A DNA stretch of 64,000 nt from Lutibacter litoralis (GCF_014646675.1 NZ_BMNS01000005.1:260484-324483), one strand, 5' to 3'. Positions 1 to 8,416 are shown, counted from the first letter of the stretch. Made by a program: numbers and translations. The notes: generated by a model not told the origin, from the sequence alone.

Positions 1-1189
1 TTTTAGCTGGAATATAACCAGCGATGGTTCCTGCAATAATTAATACTATTGTTGCACCAACTACTACATAGGTTTCTACACTTGGATTTAAAATAAAATA
101 CTTTTCTTCTAAAGTATCTCCTATCGCCTTTAACGCAAAAACACCAATCATTAAACCAGAATAACCTGCAATAGCTGTAACAAAAATTGATTCCATCATA
201 ATCATTCCAACAATGGATCTAGGTGTTGCTCCTAGTGCTTTTCGGATACCTAATTCTTTAGTACGTTCCTTCACTATATAAACCATAATATTACTTATAC
301 CAATAACACCCGCTATCAAAGTTCCAATTCCTATAAATAATATTATTACATTTAAAACAATCATAAATTGTTGCACATTTTTGGTACCTTCAGCATAATT
401 ACGAACTCTAATAGCACCTTGATCTCTTGGGTCAACATTGTGTTTTTCTTTCAACATTTTAGTTAAAAGATTACTAAAGGCTATTGCTTGATCAACATTT
501 AAATCTGGACTAAAAGTCATTCCAATATAATCTAATTCATCATTTGGTTTGTACATTCCTTGAAATGTTGAAAAGGGCGTATAAATATAGCGCTCATCAT
601 TATCACCACCAGGATCTTTAAAAACACCTACCACTTTATAGGATATACCTTCAATATTTAAATTTTTACCAAGAGCACTAAAATTTCCAAATAAATCTTT
701 TTCAACAAGTTTTCCAATTGCAACAACTTTAGATTTTCTTTCGACATCTAAATAGGTTAAAAACCTACCATCTATAATTTCTGCTGACTCTAAAGGTTGA
801 TAATCTGGATATACAGCTCTAACCGTATATCTATTTTGCTCACCTTTATAAATAACTTGCATATTTCTCTGAATATTCGGACTAAAGAATTGAATTTTAT
901 CCGAAAATTCTTGATTTATAAATTTTGAATCATCGTTTCTAAATTGAATTCTTCTCCCACTTTGCAAGCCTTTATAGGGTTTTGTGGTTAAACCAGAATT
1001 TACATAAATAGAGTTTTGAGAATCTCCTGCAAATTGTTCTTCAAAAGTGTGCTTTAATCCATTTCCTACGCCAAATAATAAGGTAAACAATAAAATAGCA
1101 AATGCAATTGTAAAACCAGAAAGTGCTGTTCTTAGTTTATTTTTATTCAATGACTGGAAAATTTCTCTCCAACGGTCTAAATCGAACAT
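1..1189 (-). CDS. MacB/FtsX-type ABC transporter permease (3' end outside window)
   Basis: Reading leftwards from the ATG at 1189, the frame is open to the window edge (396 codons) with no stop, so the C-terminus is missing. The protein starts MFDLDRWREI and has one membrane segment at about residues 20-42, then a large periplasmic MacB-PCD-like region, and a second membrane block starting near residue 285 (IVLNVIILFIGIGTLIAGV) followed by the typical FtsX cytoplasmic motif KERTKELGIRKALGA. It is coupled to the ATPase upstream: that gene's stop and this ATG are separated by two bases. MacB-type permeases form mechanotransmission pumps or lipoprotein-release complexes rather than classic channels. 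The substrate cannot be told from sequence. The call is secure at the family level. Confidence 0.93.
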   Translation of the reverse strand, partial: MFDLDRWREIFQSLNKNKLRTALSGFTIAFAILLFTLLFGVGNGLKHTFEEQFAGDSQNSIYVNSGLTTKPYKGLQSGRRIQFRNDDSKFINQEFSDKIQFFSPNIQRNMQVIYKGEQNRYTVRAVYPDYQPLESAEIIDGRFLTYLDVERKSKVVAIGKLVEKDLFGNFSALGKNLNIEGISYKVVGVFKDPGGDNDERYIYTPFSTFQGMYKPNDELDYIGMTFSPDLNVDQAIAFSNLLTKMLKEKHNVDPRDQGAIRVRNYAEGTKNVQQFMIVLNVIILFIGIGTLIAGVIGISNIMVYIVKERTKELGIRKALGATPRSIVGMIMMESIFVTAIAGYSGLMIGVFALKAIGDTLEEKYFILNPSVETYVVVGATIVLIIAGTIAGYIPAK

Positions 1190-1191
1190 AA

Positions 1192-1884
1192 TTAAGCGTT
1201 TACTTTTTTATTAACTTTCTCATCGCTTATAATTACACCATCTTTTAAACGAACAATTCTGTCTGTTTGTTCTGCAATGTCTTCTTCGTGCGTAATTACA
1301 AAAACAGTCATTCCTTCTCTATTAATATCTTTTAGTAATTGCATTACAGAAGCTGATGTTGCAGAATCTAATGCTCCTGTTGGCTCATCTGCCAAAACTA
1401 CCTTTGGGTTTGTAGCCAGCGCTCTAGCAACGGCAACACGTTGTTTTTCACCCCCCGAAAGTTCGCTTGGTAAATGGTCGGCCCTATCTTTTAATCCAAC
1501 TTTTTCTAAATATTGCATTGCTACTTTTTGACGTTCTTTTCTTCCCATACCTTGATAATACAGTGGAAGCGCAACATTTTCTATAGCTGTTTTGTAGGTA
1601 ATTAGATTGAATGATTGAAAAACAAAGCCTAGAAATTTATTTCTTAAAATTGCAGCTTTCTTTTCATCTAACTTTTCAATTTTTTGTCCATTTAAATAAT
1701 AATTACCTTCATCGTGGTTATCTAATAACCCAACAATATTTAATAAGGTTGATTTTCCAGAACCTGATGAACCCATAATGGAAACGAATTCACCTTCTTT
1801 TATATGTAAATCTAAACCTTTTAAAACATGAAGAGAATCTTTTCCTATTGGATATGATTTATGCAGTTTTTCAATCTTAATCAT
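1192..1884 (-). CDS. MacB/LolD-family ABC transporter ATP-binding protein
   Basis: 230 residues, the normal length for this family. Visible motifs are Walker A GSSGSGKST (near residue 39), the Q-loop FVFQSFNL, the signature LSGGEKQRVAVARAL, Walker B VVLADEPTGALD and the switch histidine in VITHEED. The short KKVNKK-like tail is normal. It supplies ATP hydrolysis for the permease that follows two bases downstream on the same strand. Together they resemble the MacB half of a tripartite efflux pump or a Lol-type exporter; the periplasmic adaptor would have to lie outside the window. It is divergent from the DCC-family gene at 1983. Confidence 0.95.
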   Translation of the reverse strand: MIKIEKLHKSYPIGKDSLHVLKGLDLHIKEGEFVSIMGSSGSGKSTLLNIVGLLDNHDEGNYYLNGQKIEKLDEKKAAILRNKFLGFVFQSFNLITYKTAIENVALPLYYQGMGRKERQKVAMQYLEKVGLKDRADHLPSELSGGEKQRVAVARALATNPKVVLADEPTGALDSATSASVMQLLKDINREGMTVFVITHEEDIAEQTDRIVRLKDGVIISDEKVNKKVNA

Positions 1885-1970
1885 TTGGTTGTTGTTTTTA
1901 ACGAAATTATAAATTGCTATTGAAACTAGGTATTAATTTTATGTTAAAAGAAACTTATTCGTTTAACATG

Positions 1971-1978
1971 TATCTTTG
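1971..1978 (+). promoter_or_regulatory. TAnnTTTG minus-7 promoter box
   Basis: TATCTTTG matches the Bacteroidota sigma-factor minus-7 consensus TAnnTTTG exactly. It overlaps the in-frame ATG codons that could otherwise be taken as the start of the following gene and sits only four bases before the GTG at 1983, so the transcript would be almost leaderless. No convincing TTG minus-33 element was found. Confidence 0.5.
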
Positions 1979-1982
1979 CCTA

Positions 1983-2393
1983 GTGGACAATTTAAAAAAC
2001 AAATCAATACTACTTTTTGATGGTGTTTGTAACCTTTGCAATGCGTCGGTTAATTTCATTATAAAACACGATAAAAAGGCACATTTTAAATTTGCTTCTC
2101 TTCAATCAGACGCTGCAAAAGAACTATTGTTACAATACAAAGCGAAAAAAATTAAAATGGATTCTATTATACTTATTGAAAATGGCACTTTCTATAAAAA
2201 ATCTACTGCAGCGATAATAATTTCAAAAAAATTAAATGGGGGCTTTAAAATATTGTATGTATTTATTATAATTCCAACATTTATAAGAGATTGGGTATAT
2301 AATTATATTGCCAAAAACCGTTATAAATGGTTTGGAAAAAAAGATAGTTGTATGATTCCAACTAAAGAATTAAAAAAAAGATTTATAGAATAA
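1983..2393 (+). CDS. DCC-family (DUF393) thiol-disulfide oxidoreductase-like protein
   Basis: The N-terminal motif ILLFDGVCNLCN with its CxxC pair, followed by a helix and the phrase FKFASLQSD, identifies the DCC/DUF393 family (YuxK-like), small thioredoxin-fold-like proteins of unproven function. With GTG 1983 as start the protein is 136 residues and begins nine residues before the DGVCNLC motif, as in relatives. In-frame ATGs at 1968 and further upstream would add a hydrophobic leader not usual for the family, and a promoter box overlaps them, so I prefer the GTG. The start is the uncertain part. It converges on the symporter gene with a 14-base gap. Confidence 0.82.
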   Translation: MDNLKNKSILLFDGVCNLCNASVNFIIKHDKKAHFKFASLQSDAAKELLLQYKAKKIKMDSIILIENGTFYKKSTAAIIISKKLNGGFKILYVFIIIPTFIRDWVYNYIAKNRYKWFGKKDSCMIPTKELKKRFIE

Positions 2394-2407
2394 TTTAAAA
2401 GAAACCT

Positions 2408-3724
2408 CTATTTTTTTAATTTATGTTTAGGATAATCATCATCCCAGTCTTTCACTTTTGGTTCGTGTAATTTCCCTATAGACTTTGCAACTAACATAGA
2501 TACCGAAGCATCTCCTGTAACATTTACGGTAGTTCTAAGCATGTCTAAAGGCCTGTCTATTGCAAAAATAAGTGCCAATCCTGCTTCTGGAATACCAGCT
2601 TGACCTAAAACAATTACCAACATTACCATTCCAGCACCAGGAACTGCAGCAGAACCGATACTTGCAAGCGTCGCAGTTACAATAATTCCTAATTGGGCGC
2701 CTAGAGATAAATCCATTCCAAATGCCTGCGCAATAAAAACAGCAGCAACAGCCTGGTATAAACTTGTCCCGTCCATATTAATAGTAGCTCCAATTGGCAA
2801 TACAAAACTACTTACTTCTTCATCAACTCCTAAATGCTCTGTAACTCTTTCCATAGTAACGGGCAATGTAGCCGCACTACTACTTGTTGAAAATGCCAAT
2901 AATTGAGCTGGTGAAATTCCTTTTAAAAATGTTGAAGGATTTTTTTTGATTATAATCCAAACAATAATATTATAAAAAGAAATCATCATTAACAATCCTA
3001 AAACAACTGTAAAAGCATACCATATTAATGCTTTAAATAAATCTATAGTTGGAGATTCTACAACTAAAGCTGCTAATAATGCAAATACCCCATAAGGTGC
3101 TGCAAGCATTATTAAATCAATCATTTTTAATATAACCTCATTAAAACCGTCAAAGAATTTTTTTACTGGTTTTGATTTTTTATTAGGAATTAAAATTAAC
3201 CCGATTCCAAAAAATATTGCAAAAAATATTACTTGAAGCATATTCTTATTTTCAGATGCCGCGCCAAAAATATTATCTGGAACAATATCTACAAGTGCCT
3301 GTAAGGGGCCACTATCTTTTTGTTTATAAGCTTCTTCTTTATACTTTGCAGTATCGTTTGTGTAATTTTCTACTAATTCTGATCTGGTTTGTTCAGATAT
3401 TGAATTACCTGGTTTTATAACACTTACTAAAAGTAAACCAATTGAAACTGCAACAACTGTGGTAATTAGGTATAAACCAATTGTTTTACCTCCCATTTTA
3501 GATAATTTTGAAATATCTTTTAAATCAGAAACTCCTTTTATTAACGAAGCTAAAATTAAGGGTACTGCAATTAATTTTAATGAATTTATAAATATTTTAC
3601 CAAAGGGTTTTATCCAGTCTTGTACAATTTCTTTTCCACCATCAAATTGAGTCATTAAAATTCCAACCACTACTCCAATTACCATTCCTAAAATAATTTG
3701 CCAATGTAATGCTATTTTTCTCAT
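2408..3724 (-). CDS. Dicarboxylate/amino acid:cation symporter (DAACS family)
   Basis: 438 residues with a GltPh-type layout: several hydrophobic segments in the first 250 residues, then the re-entrant loop motif FSTSSSAATLPVTMERV and the substrate/sodium site INMDGTSLYQAVAAVFIAQ, which hold the serine-rich stretch and the NMDGT signature of the family. These are inner-membrane secondary transporters for glutamate, aspartate, succinate or related acids coupled to sodium or protons. Specificity cannot be settled here. A longer than usual acidic loop lies at about residues 120-150. The gene appears monocistronic. Confidence 0.94.
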   Translation of the reverse strand: MRKIALHWQIILGMVIGVVVGILMTQFDGGKEIVQDWIKPFGKIFINSLKLIAVPLILASLIKGVSDLKDISKLSKMGGKTIGLYLITTVVAVSIGLLLVSVIKPGNSISEQTRSELVENYTNDTAKYKEEAYKQKDSGPLQALVDIVPDNIFGAASENKNMLQVIFFAIFFGIGLILIPNKKSKPVKKFFDGFNEVILKMIDLIMLAAPYGVFALLAALVVESPTIDLFKALIWYAFTVVLGLLMMISFYNIIVWIIIKKNPSTFLKGISPAQLLAFSTSSSAATLPVTMERVTEHLGVDEEVSSFVLPIGATINMDGTSLYQAVAAVFIAQAFGMDLSLGAQLGIIVTATLASIGSAAVPGAGMVMLVIVLGQAGIPEAGLALIFAIDRPLDMLRTTVNVTGDASVSMLVAKSIGKLHEPKVKDWDDDYPKHKLKK

Positions 3725-3788
3725 TAAAAAGTTTTAAAATTTAGGGGAAGATAAAAAATCCATGAAAACATTCATACCATTTAGGTAT

Positions 3789-3812
3789 AAAAAAAGCACA
3801 TGAAGTGCTTTT
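3789..3812 (-). terminator. Rho-independent terminator of the outer-membrane barrel gene
   Basis: Perfect 8-bp stem (AAAAGCAC/GTGCTTTT, loop of five) at 3792-3812, followed on the minus strand by seven T residues. It lies 24 bases after the stop of the gene that ends at 3836. Confidence 0.8.
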
Positions 3813-3835
3813 ATTATTAATTAACTGACTTTATA

Positions 3836-4324
3836 TTAAAATTGATACCTAAGAGACAATGCTAAATCTAGATCTGTATCTTTTCCATAATCTCCAATAA
3901 TTCCAATTTCTGGTCTAAAATCTAATGAAATCAAAAAAGGAGCATCAAAATTGTATTCAATTCCAACATTACCATCAGCATTTATAAATAAGCCATCATC
4001 ATTATCTCTAATAATGCCATTACTATAACTCCAAGATCCAATTCCTGCACCAAAACCAGCGTACCAATTAAAACCTTGCTCTATATTCCAAACCCACTGA
4101 TAAATTCCAGAAAGTTTAAAAGCATCATAATTTTTATGATTTCTATAACCTAAATCTACTTCTAACCTTTTATTCGATTCTAACTTTTTTTGATACGATA
4201 GTTCTCCTCCAAAACCATCGTTATCTCCAAATCTAATCCCAAGAGCATGTTCAGAAATTTCTTGTGCGCTCATACAAAACATTCCACCTAATAATACTGT
4301 TACAACTAATATTAATTTTTTCAT
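3836..4324 (-). CDS. Small exported outer-membrane beta-barrel protein
   Basis: 162 residues. A signal peptide (MKKLILVVTVLLGGMFCMSAQ) ends just before EISEHALG. The mature part alternates polar and aromatic residues as in transmembrane beta-strands, with glycine-rich turns (FNWYAGFGAGIGSW), and ends in LRYQF, a C-terminal phenylalanine typical of outer-membrane barrels recognised by BamA. Length suggests an 8-strand barrel of the OmpX/OmpA-like kind. No ligand can be assigned. It is followed by its own terminator and has no operon partner. Confidence 0.75.
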   Translation of the reverse strand: MKKLILVVTVLLGGMFCMSAQEISEHALGIRFGDNDGFGGELSYQKKLESNKRLEVDLGYRNHKNYDAFKLSGIYQWVWNIEQGFNWYAGFGAGIGSWSYSNGIIRDNDDGLFINADGNVGIEYNFDAPFLISLDFRPEIGIIGDYGKDTDLDLALSLRYQF

Positions 4325-4499
4325 AATATTTATTTTTTAATAATTATATAATCTTTTAAAACAAGATTTGTTCCATGAAAAGGACAACGTTCATTGTAAA
4401 ATTTTATTATTAATGTGACTTATTTATAATTGTTATGTCAAACTTTATGTAATTATTTATTAAATTAGACGAAGTATTAATTAATTTATTAAAAACAAT

Positions 4500-4913
4500 A
4501 TGTCAGGAATTTAGATTTATTAAACAGTGACCTTGGTAAAACACTCACTTAATGATGGTGCTGGAATATTAAAACATGTTTTTAAAGGTAAAGAACAAAA
4601 CGTTACTTAAGCTGTTAATAAAAATAGCGGTATAGATATAGGTACAACTATAAATATTTTAAAAGTTACTGGTCCATAGGTTATGGAAGCTTTAGGTGAA
4701 GAAACACGTCAAAAAGGTCTTGCTGATCAAAATGAAATTGGAGATTTATTAGGTTGAATGCTTGGCGGTGCCTCTCAAAATCAATAAAGTTTAGTAACTC
4801 AATTATTAAATGCTGATGGAGACGGAAGTGTAATAGATGATGTGGCAGGAATGCTTTTAGGAGGCAATAGTAAAAAGAAAGGTGGACTTGGCGGACTAAT
4901 TGGAGGTAAATAG
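4500..4913 (+). pseudogene. Decayed DUF937 (YidB-like) gene
   Basis: Frame 0 from ATG 4500 reads as a recognisable DUF937 protein interrupted by six in-frame stops, at 4512, 4521, 4608, 4677, 4755 and 4785, before its natural TAG at 4911. Conserved pieces are NDGAGILKHVFKGKEQN, VMEALGEETRQ and ADGDGSVIDDVAGMLLG. Near the start, loss of one T shifts the frame; reading one base over gives LDLLNSDLGKT, the usual family N-terminus. About 60-70 residues that normally lie between that N-terminus and the GAGIL block are missing. All three stop codons occur, so recoding is not an explanation. The intact family member is about 200 residues. The terminator just downstream is still perfect, so decay of the coding part is probably recent. 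Confidence 0.88.
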
Positions 4914-4936
4914 ATTTGTAACTATATAACAAACAG

Positions 4937-4966
4937 AGGTCAAGCTATAAAGTTTGACCTTTTTTT
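4937..4966 (+). terminator. Rho-independent terminator of the DUF937 pseudogene
   Basis: Stem AGGTCAA/TTGACCT extended inwards by C-G and T-A pairs and a G-T wobble, loop of four, then seven T residues. It stands 24 bases after the pseudogene's final stop. Confidence 0.8.
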
Positions 4967-4997
4967 ATGATTAAATTTTCATTGTAAAATTAAAATG

Positions 4998-5005
4998 TAT
5001 TTTTG
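4998..5005 (+). promoter_or_regulatory. TAnnTTTG minus-7 promoter box
   Basis: TATTTTTG followed by C, 17 bases before ATG 5023. Exact match to the Bacteroidota minus-7 consensus and the usual distance seen in this window. Confidence 0.7.
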
Positions 5006-5022
5006 CAACGAAATTTTTATAA

Positions 5023-5334
5023 ATGGAGAAGTTAAAAAAACGTTGGGGATTAAAATCAAACTTTCAAATAGTTCTTATACTAATTGTTTTTGCTATAAAT
5101 GGTTCTTTTGCAGCTTATATTGCCAAACCTCTTACTGAATTTATTGGATTAGAAAAAGCAACAACAAATCCTTGGATTTTTTGGCCTATTAGAATTTTAC
5201 TAATATTTATAATTTATCAAATTACGCTCCCCTTAGTTGGTTTTTGCTTCGGACAGTTTAAATTCTTTTGGAATTTATTTACAAAAAAAATGTTGATGAG
5301 AATGGGTTTTAAAAGTTTTTTTAAAGAAATTTAA
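5023..5334 (+). CDS. Small two-helix membrane protein (DUF6787-like)
   Basis: 103 residues, two predicted membrane segments (about residues 14-34 and 52-72). It begins MEKLKKRWGLKSNFQ and has the phrase NPWIFWPIRILLIFIIYQ between and within the helices. The pattern resembles short flavobacterial proteins of the DUF6787 group that are sometimes mislabelled diacylglyceryl transferase; it is far too short for that enzyme and lacks its motifs. A good minus-7 box precedes it. Function unknown. Its last four bases overlap the end of the convergent gene at 5331. Confidence 0.75.
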   Translation: MEKLKKRWGLKSNFQIVLILIVFAINGSFAAYIAKPLTEFIGLEKATTNPWIFWPIRILLIFIIYQITLPLVGFCFGQFKFFWNLFTKKMLMRMGFKSFFKEI

Positions 5335-5606
5335 TCCTTTTTTTCTTTTATAATTAGGTATTTGTAAATCCATGTTAAGGTAAATGTTGGTATAAAATCT
5401 GTACCAAAAAAGCCAGCTTCTTCAACTAAGGAAACAATACTAGCTACTTTTCCTTCAGTTCCTTTATACATTTTATAGATAAAAAAAGCTGATGCTGGTG
5501 CCCAAATTATATCAAAAAATTCACCAATAATTGGAATTATAAATGACAACATCCCAATACCATCAAATAGTAATCCTAACAATAATAACTTGTATTTTTT
5601 TTTCAT
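5331..5606 (-). CDS. Small conserved membrane protein, function unknown
   Basis: 91 residues. Hydrophobic segments at about 6-25 and 30-46, and a C-terminal region FIPTFTLTWIYKYLIIKEKKD that may be a third. The motif FGTDFIPTFTLTW near the end is the most distinctive feature. I do not recognise the family. The stop codon TAA on this strand and the TAA of the convergent gene share four bases (5331-5334), so any transcription read-through from either side makes antisense RNA over the other. Confidence 0.65.
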   Translation of the reverse strand: MKKKYKLLLLGLLFDGIGMLSFIIPIIGEFFDIIWAPASAFFIYKMYKGTEGKVASIVSLVEEAGFFGTDFIPTFTLTWIYKYLIIKEKKD

Positions 5607-5696
5607 AAATAAATATATTCTTTCTAATTTAATAACAATTAGGATGCCAGTTTTAGTTTATATACTCGCCTAAATAAAATATAAATTATAAATAAA

Positions 5697-6485
5697 TCAA
5701 ATATCGTAACTACCGTAATTAAAACTCATTAAATCACTGTATTTAAACTTATAGTTTAATATTGATTTTATCTTTTCGTTTGATATAATTTTAAAAACTG
5801 TGTTTTCAGCTTTAGCAAAAACAGGTGGTTCGTTTCCTAAATCTGCTTTGGTTTTTATATAATACGCTCTTCTTGTTGGATGTGTATCTGCACAGGCATT
5901 AAAAATTGTATTCCATAAATTAGTTTCTATAATTTTTTCTAAGATTGAGATACAGTCATCTTGATGAATCATATTTACAAAACCTTCTGGATTTGGAATT
6001 GTTCGGCCGTTTTTAAAAAAATTACCTGGTTTTCTATCGTAACCAAACAACCCTGCAAAACGCACTATTGTAGTATCGAATGCTTTGTTTTTTATTAAGA
6101 GATTTTCAATAGCAACTAAAGGTATATCTTGAAGTTCGGAAAACTCATTAACAACATTATTATTAGAAACATACACTGAAGTTGAACTGATAAATAACAC
6201 CTTTTTTACAGGTGATTTTTCAATAAATTGTATTAATTTTTTAAAACCCTCAATATTTTTTGAAGGTAAAGCTACTATTAGAATTTCAGAAGTTAAAAAC
6301 TCTTTAATTTCTATAGCTATATTTTCTAATGAAATTAAAAATGGACTAATTCCTAAATTTTTAAATTCATCAAATTTACTTATTGAAGTTGTAGATCCTT
6401 TTACCGAAAATCCGCCTTCTATTAATTTAATTGCCAAAGGTTTTCCCAACCAACCACAGCCTAAGATACTTATATTTTTATTCAT
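5697..6485 (-). CDS. YeeZ-like NAD(P)-binding SDR epimerase/reductase
   Basis: 262 residues. The N-terminus ISILGCGWLGKPLA is the GxGWLG dinucleotide-binding motif of the atypical SDR group that includes E. coli YeeZ. The motif ISSTSVYV around residue 103 stands where the SDR serine and tyrosine lie, and FAGLFGYDRKPG follows as in relatives. The substrate of YeeZ proteins is not established. No obvious partner genes: msrA lies upstream with a 45-base gap on the same strand, so the two may share a transcript. Confidence 0.85.
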   Translation of the reverse strand: MNKNISILGCGWLGKPLAIKLIEGGFSVKGSTTSISKFDEFKNLGISPFLISLENIAIEIKEFLTSEILIVALPSKNIEGFKKLIQFIEKSPVKKVLFISSTSVYVSNNNVVNEFSELQDIPLVAIENLLIKNKAFDTTIVRFAGLFGYDRKPGNFFKNGRTIPNPEGFVNMIHQDDCISILEKIIETNLWNTIFNACADTHPTRRAYYIKTKADLGNEPPVFAKAENTVFKIISNEKIKSILNYKFKYSDLMSFNYGSYDI

Positions 6486-6530
6486 TGTTTAAAACTTGAT
6501 AATTTACCTAAATTTTAACAAGACTGCTCC

Positions 6531-7160
6531 TTATTTCTTTATTATAGATTTAAACTGTTTTAGAAATTTTTCTAATTTAGGATTTATAACAGCCACACAA
6601 TAGCCTTGTGTTTTATTATTATTGTAATAATTTTGATGGTAGTTTTCTGCTATATAAAAAACATCTAATTTAGTAACTTCCGTAACAATTGGATTTTCAA
6701 ATACCTTGGCTTCAGAAAGTACTTTTATAAATTCTTCTGCCTCTTTCTTTTGTGTTTCAGAATTATAAAATATGGCTGACCTGTATTGTGTACCAACATC
6801 ATAACCTTGTTTATTTAATGTTGTTGGGTCGTGTGTACTAAAAAAAACTTCAAGAATTTCAATAAAACTTATTTTAGATGTATCAAATTTTATTTGAATA
6901 GCTTCGGCATGTCCTGTTCTACCCGTAATTACTTCGTTATAAGTTGGGTTTTTTAGAGTTCCTCCAGTGTATCCTGAGGTAACACTTTCAACACCATTTA
7001 ATAATTGAAAAATAGCTTCTGTACACCAAAAACAACCATTTGCAACGGTTGCAGTTTCTATAGTTGTCATTGATTTTGTATTAGTAAGTTTAATAGATTG
7101 CCCAATTACTGATATAATTGAAAAATTAACAATAATTAATGCTAAAAAATATTTCTTCAT
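6531..7160 (-). CDS. msrA: Exported peptide-methionine (S)-S-oxide reductase
   Basis: 209 residues. The MsrA domain starts near residue 36 with ATVANGCFWCTEAIF, in which the first cysteine of GCFWC is the catalytic one; it continues with SGYTGGTLKNPTY and GHAEAIQIKFD. A resolving cysteine is present in TQGYCVAVI near the C-terminus. The first 21 residues form a signal peptide (MKKYFLALIIVNFSIISVIGQ), so this form should act in the periplasm, repairing oxidised methionines of envelope proteins. It needs thioredoxin-like reducing power there; no partner lies beside it. No MsrB is visible in the window. Confidence 0.95.
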   Translation of the reverse strand: MKKYFLALIIVNFSIISVIGQSIKLTNTKSMTTIETATVANGCFWCTEAIFQLLNGVESVTSGYTGGTLKNPTYNEVITGRTGHAEAIQIKFDTSKISFIEILEVFFSTHDPTTLNKQGYDVGTQYRSAIFYNSETQKKEAEEFIKVLSEAKVFENPIVTEVTKLDVFYIAENYHQNYYNNNKTQGYCVAVINPKLEKFLKQFKSIIKK

Positions 7161-7267
7161 TTTTTGTATTTCGATATAAGTCGAAGAATATTTTATTTAA
7201 TTACATCGAATTGAAAATTAATTTTCCTGGAAATTGATTTAACCTTTTTACAATATTTCTAATTTAT

Positions 7268-8290
7268 TTAAATATGTTCAATAGTATGTACTAAAGACTC
7301 TAACATCTCTTCTTTAAAATCTAAATGTGTCACCATTCGTAATTTTCCTTGTCCCATAGATATTAATCCAATACCAGCATCATTTAATCTACTTATAAAA
7401 TCCTGTTCGTTTATGGAATCTATTACATTAAAAATTACAATATTAGTCTCAATAGGCTCAACATTTTTTACCAATGCACAATTTTGAAGTGCAGCTCCAA
7501 TAATTTTTGCTCGAGTATGGTCAATTGCTAATCGGTCTATATGATTGTCTAAAGCATAAATTCCTGCGGCAGCTAAATAACCAACTTGACGCATAGCTCC
7601 TCCAAAAATTTTACGAACTCTTAATGCTTGTTCTATTTTAGATTTTGAACCTATTAATAACGAACCAACTGGTGCTCCTAACCCTTTTGATAAACAGATT
7701 GAAATAGTGTCAAAAACTTCCCCATATTGTTCAGGGCTTTCTTTTTTAGCAACCAACGCATTAAAAAGTCTTGCACCATCTAAATGCAATGCTAAATTAT
7801 TTGTAGTACAAACTTTTCTAATTTTTAAAATCTCTTCAAAATCCCAACAAGTCCCACCTCCCTTATTAGTTGTGTTTTCTAAAGCTACTAACCTAGCATA
7901 TGGTGTATGAATGTCTGAACGACCACCCAAAACAGCTTCTTGTAACTGTTTTGCTGTAAAAGTTCCTCTTTGCCCATCAATTAAATGTGATGTTACTCCA
8001 GAATTAGCTGCGGCTCCACCTCCTTCATAATTGTAAACGTGAGCATATTTATCGCAAAACATTTTATCTCCATGATGCGTATGAATTTTAATAGCAGTTT
8101 GATTTGCCATAGTACCTGACGGGAAAAACAAGGCATCTTCCATACCAAACATTTCAGCTATTTTATGTTGTAATTTATTTACCGTTGGATCAGATTTAAA
8201 AACATCATCTCCAACTTCTGCTTCCATCATTGCTTTTAACATTCCCTTGGTCGGTTTTGTTACCGTATCACTAATTAAGTTTATTTGCAT
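7268..8290 (-). CDS. ltaE: Low-specificity L-threonine aldolase
   Basis: 340 residues, fold type I PLP enzyme that splits L-threonine or L-allo-threonine to glycine and acetaldehyde. It begins INLISDTVTKPTKGML, the family opening, and contains HLDGARLFNA (the aspartate that pairs with the PLP nitrogen) and SICLSKGLGAPVGS, whose lysine binds PLP. ENTTNKGGGTCW and RKIFGGAMRQVG are further family marks. Length is normal. It has its own minus-7 box at 8310-8317. It is divergent from prfB, with the two promoter boxes about 75 bases apart. Confidence 0.95.
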   Translation of the reverse strand: MQINLISDTVTKPTKGMLKAMMEAEVGDDVFKSDPTVNKLQHKIAEMFGMEDALFFPSGTMANQTAIKIHTHHGDKMFCDKYAHVYNYEGGGAAANSGVTSHLIDGQRGTFTAKQLQEAVLGGRSDIHTPYARLVALENTTNKGGGTCWDFEEILKIRKVCTTNNLALHLDGARLFNALVAKKESPEQYGEVFDTISICLSKGLGAPVGSLLIGSKSKIEQALRVRKIFGGAMRQVGYLAAAGIYALDNHIDRLAIDHTRAKIIGAALQNCALVKNVEPIETNIVIFNVIDSINEQDFISRLNDAGIGLISMGQGKLRMVTHLDFKEEMLESLVHTIEHI

Positions 8291-8309
8291 TTTTTAAATT
8301 TTAATAACT

Positions 8310-8317
8310 CAAATATA
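8310..8317 (-). promoter_or_regulatory. TAnnTTTG minus-7 promoter box for ltaE
   Basis: On the minus strand TATATTTG, ending 19 bases before the ltaE ATG at 8290. Exact consensus. Confidence 0.65.
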
Positions 8318-8390
8318 GTGACTAAAATATTGTTGTTAAAATTTATTCAATATGTATTTAATTAATTTTTATTGTTTAAAAATGAAAGGT

Positions 8391-8398
8391 TATTTTTG
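8391..8398 (+). promoter_or_regulatory. TAnnTTTG minus-7 promoter box for prfB
   Basis: TATTTTTG, 18 bases before ATG 8417. It lies inside a longer open frame that begins at 8372, which argues that the true prfB start is the ATG at 8417. Confidence 0.65.
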
Positions 8399-8416
8399 TG
8401 TATCTTAAACATTGAT

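Noticed and set aside
1914..1982. Longer N-terminus of the DCC-family protein (ATG or earlier start)
   Set aside because: It would add about 23 residues not seen in the family and overlaps a perfect minus-7 box; kept only as an alternative start.
4500..4913. Stop-codon readthrough or selenocysteine recoding in the DUF937 gene
   Set aside because: All three stop codons occur, there is also a 1-bp deletion and a large internal deletion, so simple decay explains it.
4681..4932. 83-residue open frame on the minus strand in the 4.3-5.0 kb gap
   Set aside because: It is antisense to the decayed DUF937 gene, has a low-complexity, histidine-rich composition and no promoter; the plus-strand homology explains the region.
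8372..8416. Upstream ATG for prfB
   Set aside because: The promoter box at 8391-8398 lies after it and RF2 proteins start near the ATG at 8417.
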